Origin: Sophora flavescens | Taxonomy: Eukaryota > Streptophyta > Magnoliopsida > Fabales > Fabaceae | Assembly (NCBI GenBank): GCA_030762895.1 | Contig: CM061065.1 | Coordinates: 72,400,200 to 72,464,199, forward strand | Length of the DNA: 64,000 nucleotides | Direction: 5' to 3' | Shown: piece by piece, positions 11,908 through 24,152 of the stretch | Layout of the letters: each line of letters begins with the position of its first letter | How positions within the stretch are numbered: position 1 is the stretch's first letter | Program-made: the position numbers and the translations under genes | The notes under the pieces: generated by a model | The model's input: only the letters and a program-made list of their open reading frames with translations | What the model was told of the DNA's origin: nothing | Databases searched by the model: none

Positions 11908-12710
11908 AATATTAATACAGATACCAACTAGGCATCATAACAGGCATACCAATAACCAAATAACAATTATAGTAATTAGACATTCACAACAGTTAACAAC
12001 ACCGGGGTCATGGGAACCGCTCATCTTACGCTACCCCCTTGCCTAATGTTCATACTATCCTTCTCGCCATACCTGGAGTGAAGAATCCCGAAAACAGCTA
12101 AGCGGTAGACCAAACGATACACCCAACGTGTTCCCTCGAGCAGCTCAGTCACCTTTCCATGCCTTGGTCAAACAAACGAGTTAACCAATTAATCTCAGTT
12201 CAATGAAACAGAGAAAATAGATTACAAGAAAGGGATAATGGTTACCTTTACGATTGGCACATGCACTATAAACCTTCCCAAACGTCTCCAAAACTCCAAC
12301 AATGCAATGGATTTATAGAAAATAGGGAAAAATAGGGTTGTAACCCTCAGTTGCTAAGATGTCAAAATAGGGTTGTAAAATGAAACCCTCGGTTGCTATG
12401 CCATTTTATAAACTCCAGACCTGAGCACGGTTGTGCTCCTCCTTGAGCACAGGCGTACTCACATTAGCGCCTCCGAGGCATGGTTTTCTCCATTGAGCAC
12501 GGTCGTGCTTATGACTCAGATTGTCACAAGACGCGTGCATCAAGCACGAGCGTGCTGGACATGAGCATGGTCGTGCTCATGTACCAGAAAGGGATTTTAA
12601 GCCTAGAAATCCCACTTATCCCTGTCAACAACAATTCTAAGCTAAGTCCAAAGTCTTAATCAAACAAACAAGCATACATAAAAGCACTTAATGGAAAACG
12701 GGGTGTTACA
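11908..12710 (-). repeat. LTR fragment H
   Basis: It ends in ACGGGGTGTTACA, the terminus of chromovirus LTRs on the minus strand. It has a TATA-like TATAAATC near 12312 on the minus strand. An array of GAGCACGG(T/C)(T/C)GTGCTC-type palindromes lies at 12426-12584. The other end is missing at the D2 boundary. Confidence 0.55.
12426..12584. repeat. Array of GAGCACGGTCGTGCTC-like palindromes
   Basis: Several imperfect copies of GAGCAYGGTYGTGCTC and one CAAGCACGAGCGTGCTGG occur in 160 bp. Each is self-complementary. Confidence 0.65.
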
Positions 12711-15700
12711 TAAGTCATAAATCATTAAGTTCATATTTTCAAAAAGTCATTTATGACTTAGGTTTTGCATTTGACTTAAAATATTAGTCTTTAAAGCCTC
12801 AAATCCTTTTTGGTAGAAACCAAACTTTTTAGTGAAGACCAAACCATTTGAACATAAGTCAATCAATGGTACTTAGGTATTAAATTTCTCGAAACAAGTC
12901 ATGATGATACTTGAAATTCTACTCTTTAAAGACAAAAGTCTCTTTGGCATAAAATCCAAACTCTTTGGGTGAAAATAAACCATTTTGAAGTAAGTTTTGA
13001 ACTTAGGTGCATTAGTACCAAACTTCTCAAAATAGTTTCCCGAAAATACTTGAAATACTTAAAAGACGATTTTGCCCCTTTTTACTGTATTTAGGGCCGA
13101 AACCCCATAGTTTCAAAAATATAATATTTTACTCCAATGTTTCATTTTCCTTAGTTACAATACCCATGTTAAGGTATTAAAATACTAATTTCAAACTTCG
13201 CGTTACGGTTTTCTCAAAAACTCTAAACTCGACTAAACGTCGCTAAGTTCGAAAATCGCGTAATTCCTTTTTGAACGATTTTTAACCTAATGGTCCAAAA
13301 CTCATTAGAGTCTTAGGACACACTTAAATAGACTTCAAAAATAATTTCAAACTGTCTAAAACAGTTTGGGCCGAAATTGGAACTTTGATTCATTTTACGT
13401 GTCCGATTTCGTGAAAATTCTGTTTTTAAGTTCGCAAAAACATGATTTTTGTTCTCTTAAGACCTAAACTCAAATTAAAACTATTTTGGGATCACCGAAG
13501 CCTCAAAATTCATATTTCAACACTATGAAAACAGTTTTGAAAAACATTATTTTCTTCTTGGTTTTATTCCTTTTCAAACCATTAAACAAGATTAGAATTA
13601 CATAGATTGATGAAATTAAGGTTGTCATGCCATTTCTTCAAGCCTTGGCCGAACTAAGCATCAACAAAGTGAGGGTTCTCACTTCACTAAACAAGCTCAC
13701 AATCATATATACATATCCATGTATCAATACATAAGTTCATGTCATATACTTTAATATTTTAAGCATACTTTCCTATTCATGATTCAAGAAAGTCAAACAT
13801 GAATTTTTAACAAATAAACATGTTTCAATCAAGCATATACTTTACTAATTATAACCACAGAACAACCACAATCATGACATCCATTCCTACAAGAGGATCA
13901 CATAAACACACATATATTCAAACCTTTGACTTAGGGTTTCAAAACTAGTCAACAATCAAATAAACCACACCCACACCCACAATAAGGTAGATTAAGGTTA
14001 TTCTCCCCCATATATACCTTTTTTAGTTCACTTGTAGATCAAGCAAAAACAAGTTAAAAGGCCAAGGTAAGCTCAGGGTTTTGTGCTTGAAAACCTATCA
14101 AAATCACACAAAAATTACAAAGGGTTATACAACTAGGCTTAGACATAACCAAGGAAGTAAAATCAAGACTTGAATCACTTAACTCAAGTCAAAATGTTGA
14201 TGATCATGTGATTGGTGTTCTTGACAAAGAAATACCCATTTTTCTAGAGAGCTCCAAATGGATTTTTGTGTGAGATGACAAAGGCGTAGAATGATGAGAG
14301 GATCAAGGATCTACTCTTGGTTTTCTAAGCAAGCAATTGGATGATGTTTTGTTGATGATGGCCAAAATACACAAGAGAAAGAATGGAATGAATTTTGTTC
14401 CTGAAAAAGGTGATAAGTTGAAAATCAAGTGGGAAAGTGTGGAGGTGAGGTGGTCGGTCGAAACTTCAAGAGACAATAGGGCAAAGACAATTTTTCCACC
14501 TTAGACTTAATGAACAAGATTGGATGATTCACCACTCTTCATTTATGACTTTGGTGATTCACCATATTACATTTATGAGCACTTATGACTATGGTGAGTC
14601 ACTGAAAATGAGTGATAGATGGATGAGAGGAGGTGTCCTTGTGGTTCACTCATGTGGAAAGTAGGGGTGAGCGTGGGATGGGTTAGGACGGGTTATGCTT
14701 GTCCCTTACCCGGCCCTAAACATTGATAGGGTCAAATATTTGAGCCCTAACCTGTCCCTAGACCCGAAGGAACCTGGTCATATGCGGGTTGATTTAAGAC
14801 CGGGTTTGAATGGGACTGGACCGAGTTGACCCGAATTTAAATAGATTTTTTGTAAACAAAATTTCTATGAGTGGGATAATGTTAATTTTTTTTATAAGGC
14901 AAAATATCATCAAAATAGCTACCTTAAAGCCACCAACTGATCCAAAATTAGATGTTACAAAACATCAACAAATAAATCATTTTGTACATGCTTCCTTGAT
15001 GCTCATGTTACCAAAGTCACATTGTTAAAAACAAAATACTCTTATCAAACAAGATTCTTTTAATGTCATGAAAGCCACAAAATGCTTCCTAAAAGTAACC
15101 AATTGGGCTAGTGTGAGACGTGAGATGTGAGAGTAGAAGTTTAGTAATTTACTTCATATTTCTTTCTTAGTGATCATGCGTGAAACGTATTCTAGGGAGG
15201 GATAAAAGTAGATTTTTAGTCAACCCGGACCCGTCCATAACCCAGCACCGGATCACAAACTGGGACGCGGGTTCGTCCCTTCTCTTCTGTGGGTTAAGGT
15301 CAGACCTGACCCGAACACCACGGTTTGAGACGGGTTCTAGGGCCGGACCGGGTTTTGCACACCCCTAGTGGAAAGAGAAGTCAATTTGAAACTGTCTTGG
15401 TTATTAACCTTAAGTAGTAACCATGGTTTTTGGTTAGGTTATAAAATAACTTAAAACACTTAGATATTTTCATAACCATCTAGAATGAAGTGAAAGAATG
15501 CCTATCCAAGAGGGATTGGTCGAAATTCACAAGTGCAAGAGGGGAAAATGAACAATTACACTTAATGGACAAGAAAGGATAATAAGGTAACTTCACATAG
15601 GATTTTAGATATTTTTGTTCAAAACCCATCATTACAAGGGTGAGTCATGGTGGTGACTCACCATGTGACTCACCAATTGAGATTAAATGCTTGTCCCATC

Positions 15701-16101
15701 AATTCCAATATCTAGTTCTATCTCTGCAGTTCCGAAACCGGCTCCGTCATTTACCCGATTAGGTTTTTCGATCCTTTTTCGTCAAGATTCACCCGAATAA
15801 AATATAATATTTTATTTTTGAGCGAACATTTTGAAAATAGACTTTATCAGTGAAATAATGATAAAATCTAGAATTTCTCAGTTTCGGGTCAAATTAGGGT
15901 TTCTTCCGGTACAAAATTATACTGTCAGCGAAAACCCAGACCAGTTTCCATCTGAGTTTTAAACCCAAAATTTAACCGTAACTTCCTTCGATATAGAAGG
16001 TCTCAACTATGATTTTGTTTTATTAAAAAACATTTTCTAGATCCCCGGTAATAATATAAAATATAATTACTAATCAAGACAAGAGAAAACGGGGTGTTAC
16101 A
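12711..16101 (-). repeat. 3' LTR of element F (left-truncated, with hAT insertion)
   Basis: It aligns with 54350-56738 plus 62785-63029 after removal of the 706 bp insertion at 14662. It ends AAACGGGGTGTTACA, then a polypurine tract. It preserves the empty site (GAAAT at 15852-15856) for the insertion at 56739. The left edge abuts LTR fragment H. Confidence 0.85.
14662..15367. mobile_element. Non-autonomous hAT-like DNA transposon, 706 bp
   Basis: It is flanked by an 8 bp duplication GTGGAAAG (14654-14661 and 15368-15375), present once at the empty site in the other F LTR (56262-56269). The ends are imperfect inverted repeats: TAGGGGTGAGC at the left and, read inward from the right, TAGGGGTGTGCA. 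Subterminal regions are rich in CGGGTT/GACCCG motifs on both strands. An 8 bp duplication with TAGGGGTG-type ends is characteristic of plant hAT elements. No transposase frame is present. Confidence 0.85.
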
Positions 16102-16114
16102 ACACTACCCCTCT
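16102..16114 (-). other. Polypurine tract of element F
   Basis: The minus strand reads AGAGGGGTAGTGT directly before the 3' LTR. Confidence 0.6.
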
Positions 16115-17420
16115 AAAAAGAATTTTGTCTCCGAAATTGACTCATAAGGAAAACGAACACGGATATCAATCCCCTATATCATGCTCCATTTGAATAAAAT
16201 TATCGTTTCTAAAAACGTGATGTGAATTACTTCATAGATTAGAATGTCGCTCTGACTTATAGCGTATTCGCTAAACCACCCGATAAAACAAATCAGGCAA
16301 AACCCCTTTTTAAACACTCAAGACTCGAAGCACACCCGAATAATTCAAATGTCAATAGAATGAAATTCACCAATATCAGATAGATTCTGAAACTTGAATG
16401 ATACAAAATTTTAACTTCCGTTTTTGGTGGCGGTTCTAACATACCAACAATAAACAAGAAGTTATAATTCGAACAGTAAATTTTCATAGAGATAAAAGTA
16501 AATCTCTAGACTTTACTCTTAAAAGAAAGAATAAAGTAGAATGAATGGAAAGACAAAGAATATTCTCATATGTGAAAAAGTTATTCAATAGATTCCTGAA
16601 TGTAAAATTCCTGACCGGTACAGATTTACAAACATGACTTTAATAAAGCTATTCTTCCCACAAGAACTCCCTTCGAAGGAAAAATCTTTTAAGGCGGTGA
16701 TTTTTCTTTCTTTCCAAGTGTCTAAGACTCAAGTCAAAATTACACTGGTTTTTAAGAAAACCACAGTAAAAGAATTTACGAGTTTCCTCAATTGAAGTAA
16801 CTCCAACTCGTTTGTCACAACAACAAAATGAATTGACAAAATTTTCATCTGACATAAAATTTATAACTCTTTACCCACACAGACTAACTAGATATGATCT
16901 TCAAGAGATCACTCCATTTCTCAATTGTACTCATTTGCGGAAAAATAGATGGTTGAGTTTAAAAACTCAATTCTCAACAATACAGGAGTATCCAAACAGA
17001 GTTCTCCGACTAGGATAAGTTATCAAGAAACTGTAAAGGTGACCCTATTAAGGGATAACAGAGTAGTACAAATTTAGATCCTTTCACATACAATGTAGAC
17101 AACAAAAGATGCGACGATGAAACTAAACCAACTGACAAAAGATCCAACACAAAGTGATTGCCTCTCCATTGAAAATCAAAATGATTTTCCCATGTGAATT
17201 TACAGTACAGTCAAAAGTCTACTTTCTATGGCACATTTCACTTAAAAATTTTCATCTGATTATGATACTTCAGTCCAATCTTATTGTGAAGGTTTCACAC
17301 GTTAATAACTAGTCACGGATTCACACTTTAAACATTGATGAACTACTTCCTCTTGCACATTGTTCTTTAATCGGGTTCGTATCTTAGGCCTCGCAGCCTA
17401 CATGTTGCTTCTAGAAGGTT

Positions 17421-18355
17421 TCACTCTGGGACGCCACACTCCCTAGAGAGGTACTCAGGCTTCCCACACTTAAAGCATATAATACCCTTGATGACACAGT
17501 CACGAGTTGTGTGTCCTTTACCGCATTTCATACACATTTGTGGAGGCATCAAAGATGGACTAGACTCTCCAATGCCTCTTTCGCACAACTTTGACCTCCG
17601 TCGTAGCTGTCCCCGCATTGGTTTCGCGAATGGCTTCTTTTGTAACTTCTTGTTGTCTTTGTACCTCAAAGGTCCAAAATTTCCCTTTCCGCCTTGACAC
17701 ACATTCAGATCTTGAGGAGATCGACACTTATCCCTCAAAGCTGGAAACTATAGGAGTTTCCATGACAATATTGCTTTCCTTATTTTGAACTTTAGATCCT
17801 CCTCTATCTTTTTATATTTCTATTCATCACTGGAATCCTTTAAATACAACTCCTTAAACTTAATCAGTTCTTCAAATTCATTGGCATACGCACTGATCGT
17901 CATGTCACCTTGTCCTTGCTGCAGGAACTTAGTCTCCTTGGTATGACCCGTTTCAGAGTGTGAACATACTTCTCTAGAAACTTAATCCGAAACACATCCC
18001 AAGTAATCACTCTCTGTTCTGCCACTTACACCTGGTGAGTTTCTTCCCACCAAAATCCAGCATCTCTCATCAACATAAACGCTCCACATGTTACCTTTCA
18101 GTTCTCCAGGTATTCCATAGTTCCAAATATTTTCTCCATCTCCTTAATCTAGAGTTCAGCTTCCTCCAGGTTAAGTTTTCCATTTAATTGGGATGGATTT
18201 CGACGGAAGAACTCGGCTAGTCCTCGCTTCTCAGTCATTTCCTCATTTTGACTTGCCATAGTTGTTGCTAGCTCCCTCAGGACTTGTACAGTTGCAATCA
18301 TATCTGTAGAATCCTTACTTGCTGAACCAGATCCACTCGTTTCAGGACTAACCAT
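17421..18355 (-). pseudogene. Broken gag of element F
   Basis: The N-terminal piece (18149-18355) starts MVSPETSGSG and includes LAEFFRRNPSQLNGKLN, which resembles the start of the Ty3 gag core (FxxxNPxxF in family A). The C-terminal piece (17421-17738) has two CCHC zinc knuckles, CMKCGKGHTTRDC and CFKCGKPEYLSREC. The middle is interrupted by stops and frameshifts. Gag would package element RNA. The presence of two knuckles, and the gag directly inside the tRNA-iMet-type primer site, agree with a Tekay-like lineage distinct from family A. Confidence 0.7.
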
Positions 18356-18648
18356 GATTTACTATTAAAACATGGTAGTCAGAACTAGGAAGAAAACAAG
18401 ACATCAAATTCTATCCACTATCATTTCTCCTTAGAAACAATAATGGAAAGAACATCAAACAATATTATATCCCTTCGGAAAAACGTCATGGAAAACATGA
18501 ACTCAATTAAGCATAGACTAAAGTCATTATCCTTCCAAACATTGGTTCTTCATAGAACCAAGGACACGAAACAACACAATACCCAACCAGATAAAACACC
18601 ACAAAAACGACGATAGACCTAAACCCCAAGCCCCAAAAGACTCGGCCA

Positions 18649-18660
18649 GCTCTGATACCA
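18649..18660 (-). other. Primer binding site, tRNA-iMet type (element F)
   Basis: The minus strand reads TGGTATCAGAGC, the standard initiator-Met primer site of plant retrotransposons, five bases from the LTR end at 18666. Confidence 0.85.
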
Positions 18661-18665
18661 AATAA

Positions 18666-19791
18666 TGTAACACCCTTCTCAGGCGCTACATTGTCTGTGA
18701 CATTTTCACAAAATCGTTTAACGCACAAAATAAATTTTCTGAAGATACGGGTTTATTTTTCTCTATTCCTTTTCGTAAATAAGAAATGAGATAATACTTA
18801 ATACTTATTAACATTTTCCCCAACAACTAACAGACATAAAACATATACATCAAAAAATTTGTGAAAATAAGTAGCAAATAATCCTACATTCTTCGTGTCT
18901 ACATAGTACCTTCATAAATTCTTTCAAAAGATAAAAGTCATGTAAAGACAGAAACAACAACAGGCGGAAATAACAATGCCATTAAAATAACATGACTAAG
19001 AAAAGCATAAATAACCTTGGAGACACAGCTCCATAAAACTAGTCCTAAACATCGGGGCTCATCATGTTGGCCTGTACAAAACGACGATGTGGTGTCATCA
19101 TTATACAATAATAACAACTGAGGACGATACATCATCATACTGGGGTTGAGCTATCACATCTTCCATATACTAACCTCTTAAGATGTGTCCTCATGACCGG
19201 TCCATCTCATATTCCAAAGTTGGCTATGATAATGAAGCAGTACTACCGTCTTCATTGCAGAACATAAAATAAACAGAAGACCAGAAAACACAAAATGAGG
19301 TGAGATCCCCATTCATCATACATAAAGCAGGCATGCAGTAGTACAACCTACATACATGTTACAACATACATATCTTCATATTATCTTCCATTATCATTCA
19401 TGAGATCAAAACTCCAAGAATATACAATAGCAAACTAAACGGTAAGCTTATCAAGCATACCGGACACGGTTTGTCCACTGAGGAACGAGAATAGAGAGAC
19501 AACTGATTGAAACTGTATAGTCCTATACCTACACAGCCTCAAGGAATTCTTGATCCTATCTCCGGAGCTAATTGACATTTTGGAAAGGAAATGGTTAGTA
19601 CAAGTTTCACATACGCCTACCTCAGGCACCATGTGTGGCTATCATGGCACACAAGGCTTAAATCATAATGTACGTACAATCATAATCACATGTGATCTCA
19701 AACTCTCTCAGAAACATCGGGCTCTTTATGGAACCTCTACAACTGGGAAGCTCGGCTTCCTAGGCACAACGACCTTACTAAACATAGTATT
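18666..19791 (-). repeat. 5' LTR of element F, part 1
   Basis: It starts TGTAACACCC next to the primer site and runs to the insertion point of a B LTR; the target bases GTATT (19787-19791) recur as GTATC at 53964-53968. No homologous stretch survives in the truncated 3' LTR. No ORF resembling the family A LTR protein was recognised. Confidence 0.75.
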
Positions 19792-19945
19792 CGAGACACT
19801 CACAGCCCCATTGTGTTATTAAAATAAAACCTCATTAATTAATTATTTAATTCGTGCACTTAACGTTGAAACATGTATTCCGAAATACGTGAAAATTTAA
19901 AACTTAATTAGAAACATACGGCGTGAGAAAATTTCCAACAACACA

Positions 19946-20047
<102 letters not shown>

Positions 20048-21053
20048 TACATACATACCATATGTTTAAGCATCAAAGTACCACACTGTCTAGGGTATCC
20101 CAGCAGTAAGATCCCTTGCAGGTGCATATTTAAACAAACTATCATTTACTGAAATATAAAACGTCTTATAAGACTCACTTGCCCTAGCCACTAAACTACG
20201 TCGTTGGAGTCCACAGCTCGTCCTCCCGCATCCAGTTCATACGGAATCCCATCCAGCTCCTCAGTATCAAGCTCATCCACAGGGTCTTATCGTACGATCA
20301 CATAATAAATAAAATACCGCATACAGAAAAATATAGGGGATAAGAAACATTGCTATCATCAAAAGCATAAAGGAATACATAGAACATAATATAACAATAG
20401 TCACAGACATGCATCACTCATAATCAACATTCATCCTTAATTTACGATATCATCCTCTACCCTCAAACTCATGCAACTAAACCTTTATGCTGACGTGTCC
20501 ACCAATGTCATGTTACACAATCTTATCATAATATGGATATTAGTCCCTCGTTCGAGTGAGCACTCCCCTTTATTATATATATATATTCAGATACTCATGT
20601 ATACATAAATGGTGCAAAACCATAGTAGACCGAAGCCACAGTAGCCCAAAGCTACATGCGACACCCTTACCTAGAGTCATCACATTATTACCCAAGAACA
20701 TTATTTTTAATTATTACGCTGGTTACTTTCGGAAAATATATATTTAATTAAACGTTTCTTTACAAAAATAGTGCTGAAATTTTTTTTTCTTTAACATACA
20801 ATATAACCCATTATAAACATAACAACATATATATATATACATCACCTTTTGTATACACAACATCTATAATAGGAGATAACAAAAGAGCCCTCATAAGTAT
20901 AGGCTATTCTCCATCAACTAAACAAAGAAAATAAAGATATATACACATCAGTGACAAGTAGTTCAGAACTACATTCAAAACTCATGGCTCTCTGAAGCCA
21001 GATCAAAACTGTCAAGACTCACTACCCCAAAAACTACACCTAAGCTGGTCAAG

Positions 21054-21542
21054 CTACTGAAATCCATTGGGAAGATCATGATGATCAATCCCTCCTACAA
21101 CTGACGAATCTGACGATGATGTCTCTGCTACCACTGTGTCATCTGAAGAATCTTCATCTTCAACTGCAGGAGGTTGAAACTCAGGATCGTCCTCTATGTA
21201 TTCCTCTGGATCTTCTTCCCCCTCATTTAACTCCACTTCAGCAGGAGGTTCAGCAGGTCCTAATATCTGAAGAGGATGTGGTTGAGGAAATGGATCCATC
21301 AAACCGTGCTCTTCCAGATACTGTAGGTAAAGCCAAATTGGAGGTAGAGATACCTCGACCGTCTCCACTACATGAATCCTTTGTTGGGGTCCTTCCTCTA
21401 TCGCTCCTATCACCTCTCTACTTGGTCCATGATAAGTGGTGCTGAGTGACCCAAGATTTATCTCCCAGGCACCACCATATTGTGCACGATCAAAAGTGAT
21501 CGTTCGGACCCTCGACTGTACCAAGGGTATTTCCGGGTCCAT
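21054..21542 (-). CDS. LTR-embedded acidic ORF, copy 1 (162 aa)
   Basis: Unknown protein encoded entirely within LTR1. It starts MDPEIPLVQSR. A central block with QQRIHVVETVEVSLPPIWLY (residues 53-72) is the best conserved part when compared with the distant copy at 60768. The segment 98-135 is strongly acidic (EEDPEEYIEDDPE), followed by a Ser/Asp-rich tail. No signal peptide, membrane segment or known catalytic motif is seen. The ATG directly follows a pyrimidine-containing TTCAG, which could be a splice acceptor. The two other LTRs carry it intact with about a dozen substitutions in total and no indel. The role is unknown; an acidic regulatory or RNA/chromatin adaptor protein would be only a guess. 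Confidence 0.6.
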   Translation of the reverse strand: MDPEIPLVQSRVRTITFDRAQYGGAWEINLGSLSTTYHGPSREVIGAIEEGPQQRIHVVETVEVSLPPIWLYLQYLEEHGLMDPFPQPHPLQILGPAEPPAEVELNEGEEDPEEYIEDDPEFQPPAVEDEDSSDDTVVAETSSSDSSVVGGIDHHDLPNGFQ

Positions 21543-23191
21543 CTGAATGTGTTGTAAGAGTGAGAAACCAATACATGGATCTTACTCAATAACCACATAC
21601 TAGTCACCATATAAACACATCAACATTTACCAATTACATACATTTTTAGTGAACAGTTTATCAGTGGGTTTAACACCCCAAACATCATCCATAAAATTAT
21701 GCATGACACTTCTATTCATCATCTAATTTTCGTCCTAATCTCATGAGATATCCCAACATCATATGAGTTGATCAGACTCCATAGCCACACTGGCTAACTT
21801 GGCCAACTGCCAACAGGTGCGCAACCTCTTCCCATCTTCAAAGGCATACATAGCCAGGCACACACAAGGCCAAACACATTGCTAACGTCCACAATCAGTG
21901 GCAATACCTATTAGCAAGTAAGATGGGGTCCAAATCTCCATGTCCTCACTAGGCACATGAGATAATGCACATCGGAATTACCTTTCGCCGCTGGTAATTA
22001 ATGCATTAAACCACAAATCGCAGGCACGTCTGCCAAATGCATGCAAAACACTTTTGTTTTGTTCTTTTCTTTGTGATCAATCTTTCTTTTTCCGAAGCTC
22101 AAAATGGCTTACGACTCACATAGTTTTAAAAACACTTTAAAACTTTCATTACAACACAGGACTACACTGTCCGAGTGCTCAATCACGACACCTCTCGACC
22201 GGTGCACCAGTCCTAGGTTCGTGCTACTAGAAAACATCTTCAATGTTTCATCACAGTATACCTCATGTATACAATTCATCACAGTATACCTCATGTATAC
22301 AATTCATCACAGTATACCTCATGTATACAATATAGGCCCTCAAAATCCAAATGACTGAGTCCATCACAACATAGAACATTAGTACCCCGGCGTCTCGGTT
22401 ACTAAGTCCAACTGTATTTTCAACATTGTTAAATCAACTTTTGATTTTTAGAAATTCTTTTCTAAGGTAGAAATTCATTATAAAAACTTAGTTTTTCACA
22501 AACCAATGAGTCACTTGAGGTTTAACTTCCTCAAAATAGGCACTGCCATTTCGAAAATACGTGCCGTCTATATTTTCCAGATTTGCCGTCAAATATTATT
22601 TTTAAGGCTTTTAAGCCAAAAACTTAACTTTTTCCACTTAATTAATTTTCTAAAATCATGATTAACTTATTTTCACCAATTAATTTAATAAAAGAATATT
22701 TTGTAATATTCTGGGTTTTCTTACATAAAGTTTAGCAGTACCAAAATATTTTCACAGTTTCGCACTCGTTGTGACTCATAATTCACTTTTCCAAAAATAA
22801 ATTATTAAAATAATAATATTTTCTAAAACTCTTTATTTGTCTCAAATAAATTCCCTTTAATATCATATATCAATAATTTGCCGCTAAAACATTGAATATA
22901 ATTTGGCGAAGCTTCTTAAAGCTTTTATCCGTCTTTCTTAATTGTGCACTGATCACTGTCAGGCTTCTCACACATCAAACAACAATTATATCACAGATAT
23001 TTCCCAGGCAGATCATGCATCACAGTAACATAATATAATTGTAGATAAAACAATTAACACAATTAAAACCACACAGATACAAATAACACCACAATAAACA
23101 ACATAAATAAACACTAACAAACAAATAATTACAAACAACCATGGAATAGCATATAGCCATTGAATAGAATCCTTCGGTGTTCCCCCCTTAC
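21543..23191 (-). other. Predicted intron in LTR1
   Basis: The minus strand reads CAAGAG|GTAAGGGG at the upper edge and ACACATTCAG|ATGG at the lower edge, 1,649 nt apart, joining the leader to the start of the 162-codon ORF. The donor matches the plant consensus well; the acceptor has a weak pyrimidine tract. No transcript evidence is available. Confidence 0.35.
22249..22332. repeat. 28 bp tandem repeat, three units
   Basis: Three units built on CAGTATACCTCATGTATAC, each with two GTATAC palindromes. LTR2 (about 31559-31615) and LTR3 (about 40838-40893) have two units. Confidence 0.85.
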
Positions 23192-23329
23192 CTCTTGAAG
23201 ACTCCCTGATAAACTTACAGACTCCTTCGGAATTTCGATTTACCTCATAAACGTCGTACTCAACTAACCTTCAATCATTATAACCAAATAGTTACAAATC
23301 AAGAAACTAAAACATTCTAAACCCTAATA

Positions 23330-23900
23330 CATAGTCACGGCCTCTAGGGTTTTTGAATGACTAAACTTCTAATCATGATTAAGTTTTGGATTAATGATCC
23401 TTGATTAACCTAAATCATAGATTAGCAACTAAATAACTAAGTTTAAAACTCAAAACTTTCTAACTCTTTTATACATAGGTTCGGCCTTAATAGGTTCATA
23501 GAGCTAGGGTTCTTAGTTTAACAAATCAACTTGGATTCATAAAGCATACATACTAAGAGATTGATTTCTAAGATCATTTATGAAAATCATGAACAAAACT
23601 CAACAAAACTCACCCACTTAGGGTTCGGCCAATACAAAGATATTTTGAGAAAAAATATTCATTTTAAGAGACTAACATGGATTAGAGTGTTTAGTCATAC
23701 ATGCCATATAGAATACATGATCATACATGAAAACACATGAACAAAACTCTACCAACCCTAAGGTGATAGGTTCGGCCAAAGCTAGGTTTTCAAGAAAGAA
23801 ATTTTTGATTACATCATGCTCTTGGATTTAGATAATATGCATGATATCAAGAAGATAGAAAGTAGTTTCATCATCATTAGATTTTTCTAGAATTTATTAT
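23330..23900 (-). repeat. 144 bp leader module array in LTR1
   Basis: The CGGCC anchor recurs at 23338, 23482, 23626 and 23773. Between anchors the units share an AACAAAACT block and a long A/T stretch, but are diverged. Equivalent arrays lie in LTR2 (from 32621) and LTR3 (from 41897). Confidence 0.75.
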
Positions 23901-24144
23901 GACTTTTCAAAGTTCTAGGGTTAGAAACTTTAAAGTGATAAACAACTATGATACAAGCCTTGAATCAAGAAACATGCTAAAGAACATAGACATGATTAAG
24001 AATAAAGATTAGGATTTACCTCTTGAAAATCAATGACAAAGGAAATCCAAGAACTTGCTTTACAACTTAGAACTAAGGAACTTGTAAACTTTAGAGTTTT
24101 GGAAGCAAATGACAAAAGAAACTAAATGAAAAGTGAGAGTAGGG

Positions 24145-24152
24145 TATTTATA
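24145..24152 (-). promoter_or_regulatory. TATA box of LTR1
   Basis: The minus strand reads CACTATAAATACCC. It is conserved in all three LTRs and lies about 1.1 kb inside the LTR 5' end. Confidence 0.65.

Larger units (their letters stand above)
16102..18665 (-). mobile_element. Internal region of element F (gag only)
   Basis: This is 2,564 bp between primer site and polypurine tract, about half the length of the family A interior. Broken gag occupies 17421-18355. In 16115-17420 I see only short frames and no RT, RNase H, integrase or chromodomain motif. Pol was either deleted or never present. Confidence 0.65.

Noticed and set aside
21116..21445. 109-codon plus-strand frame opposite the LTR ORF (also at 30424-30753)
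   Set aside because: It is lost in the third LTR, while the minus-strand 162-codon frame is intact in all three and has a distant homologue, so the minus-strand frame is the better candidate.
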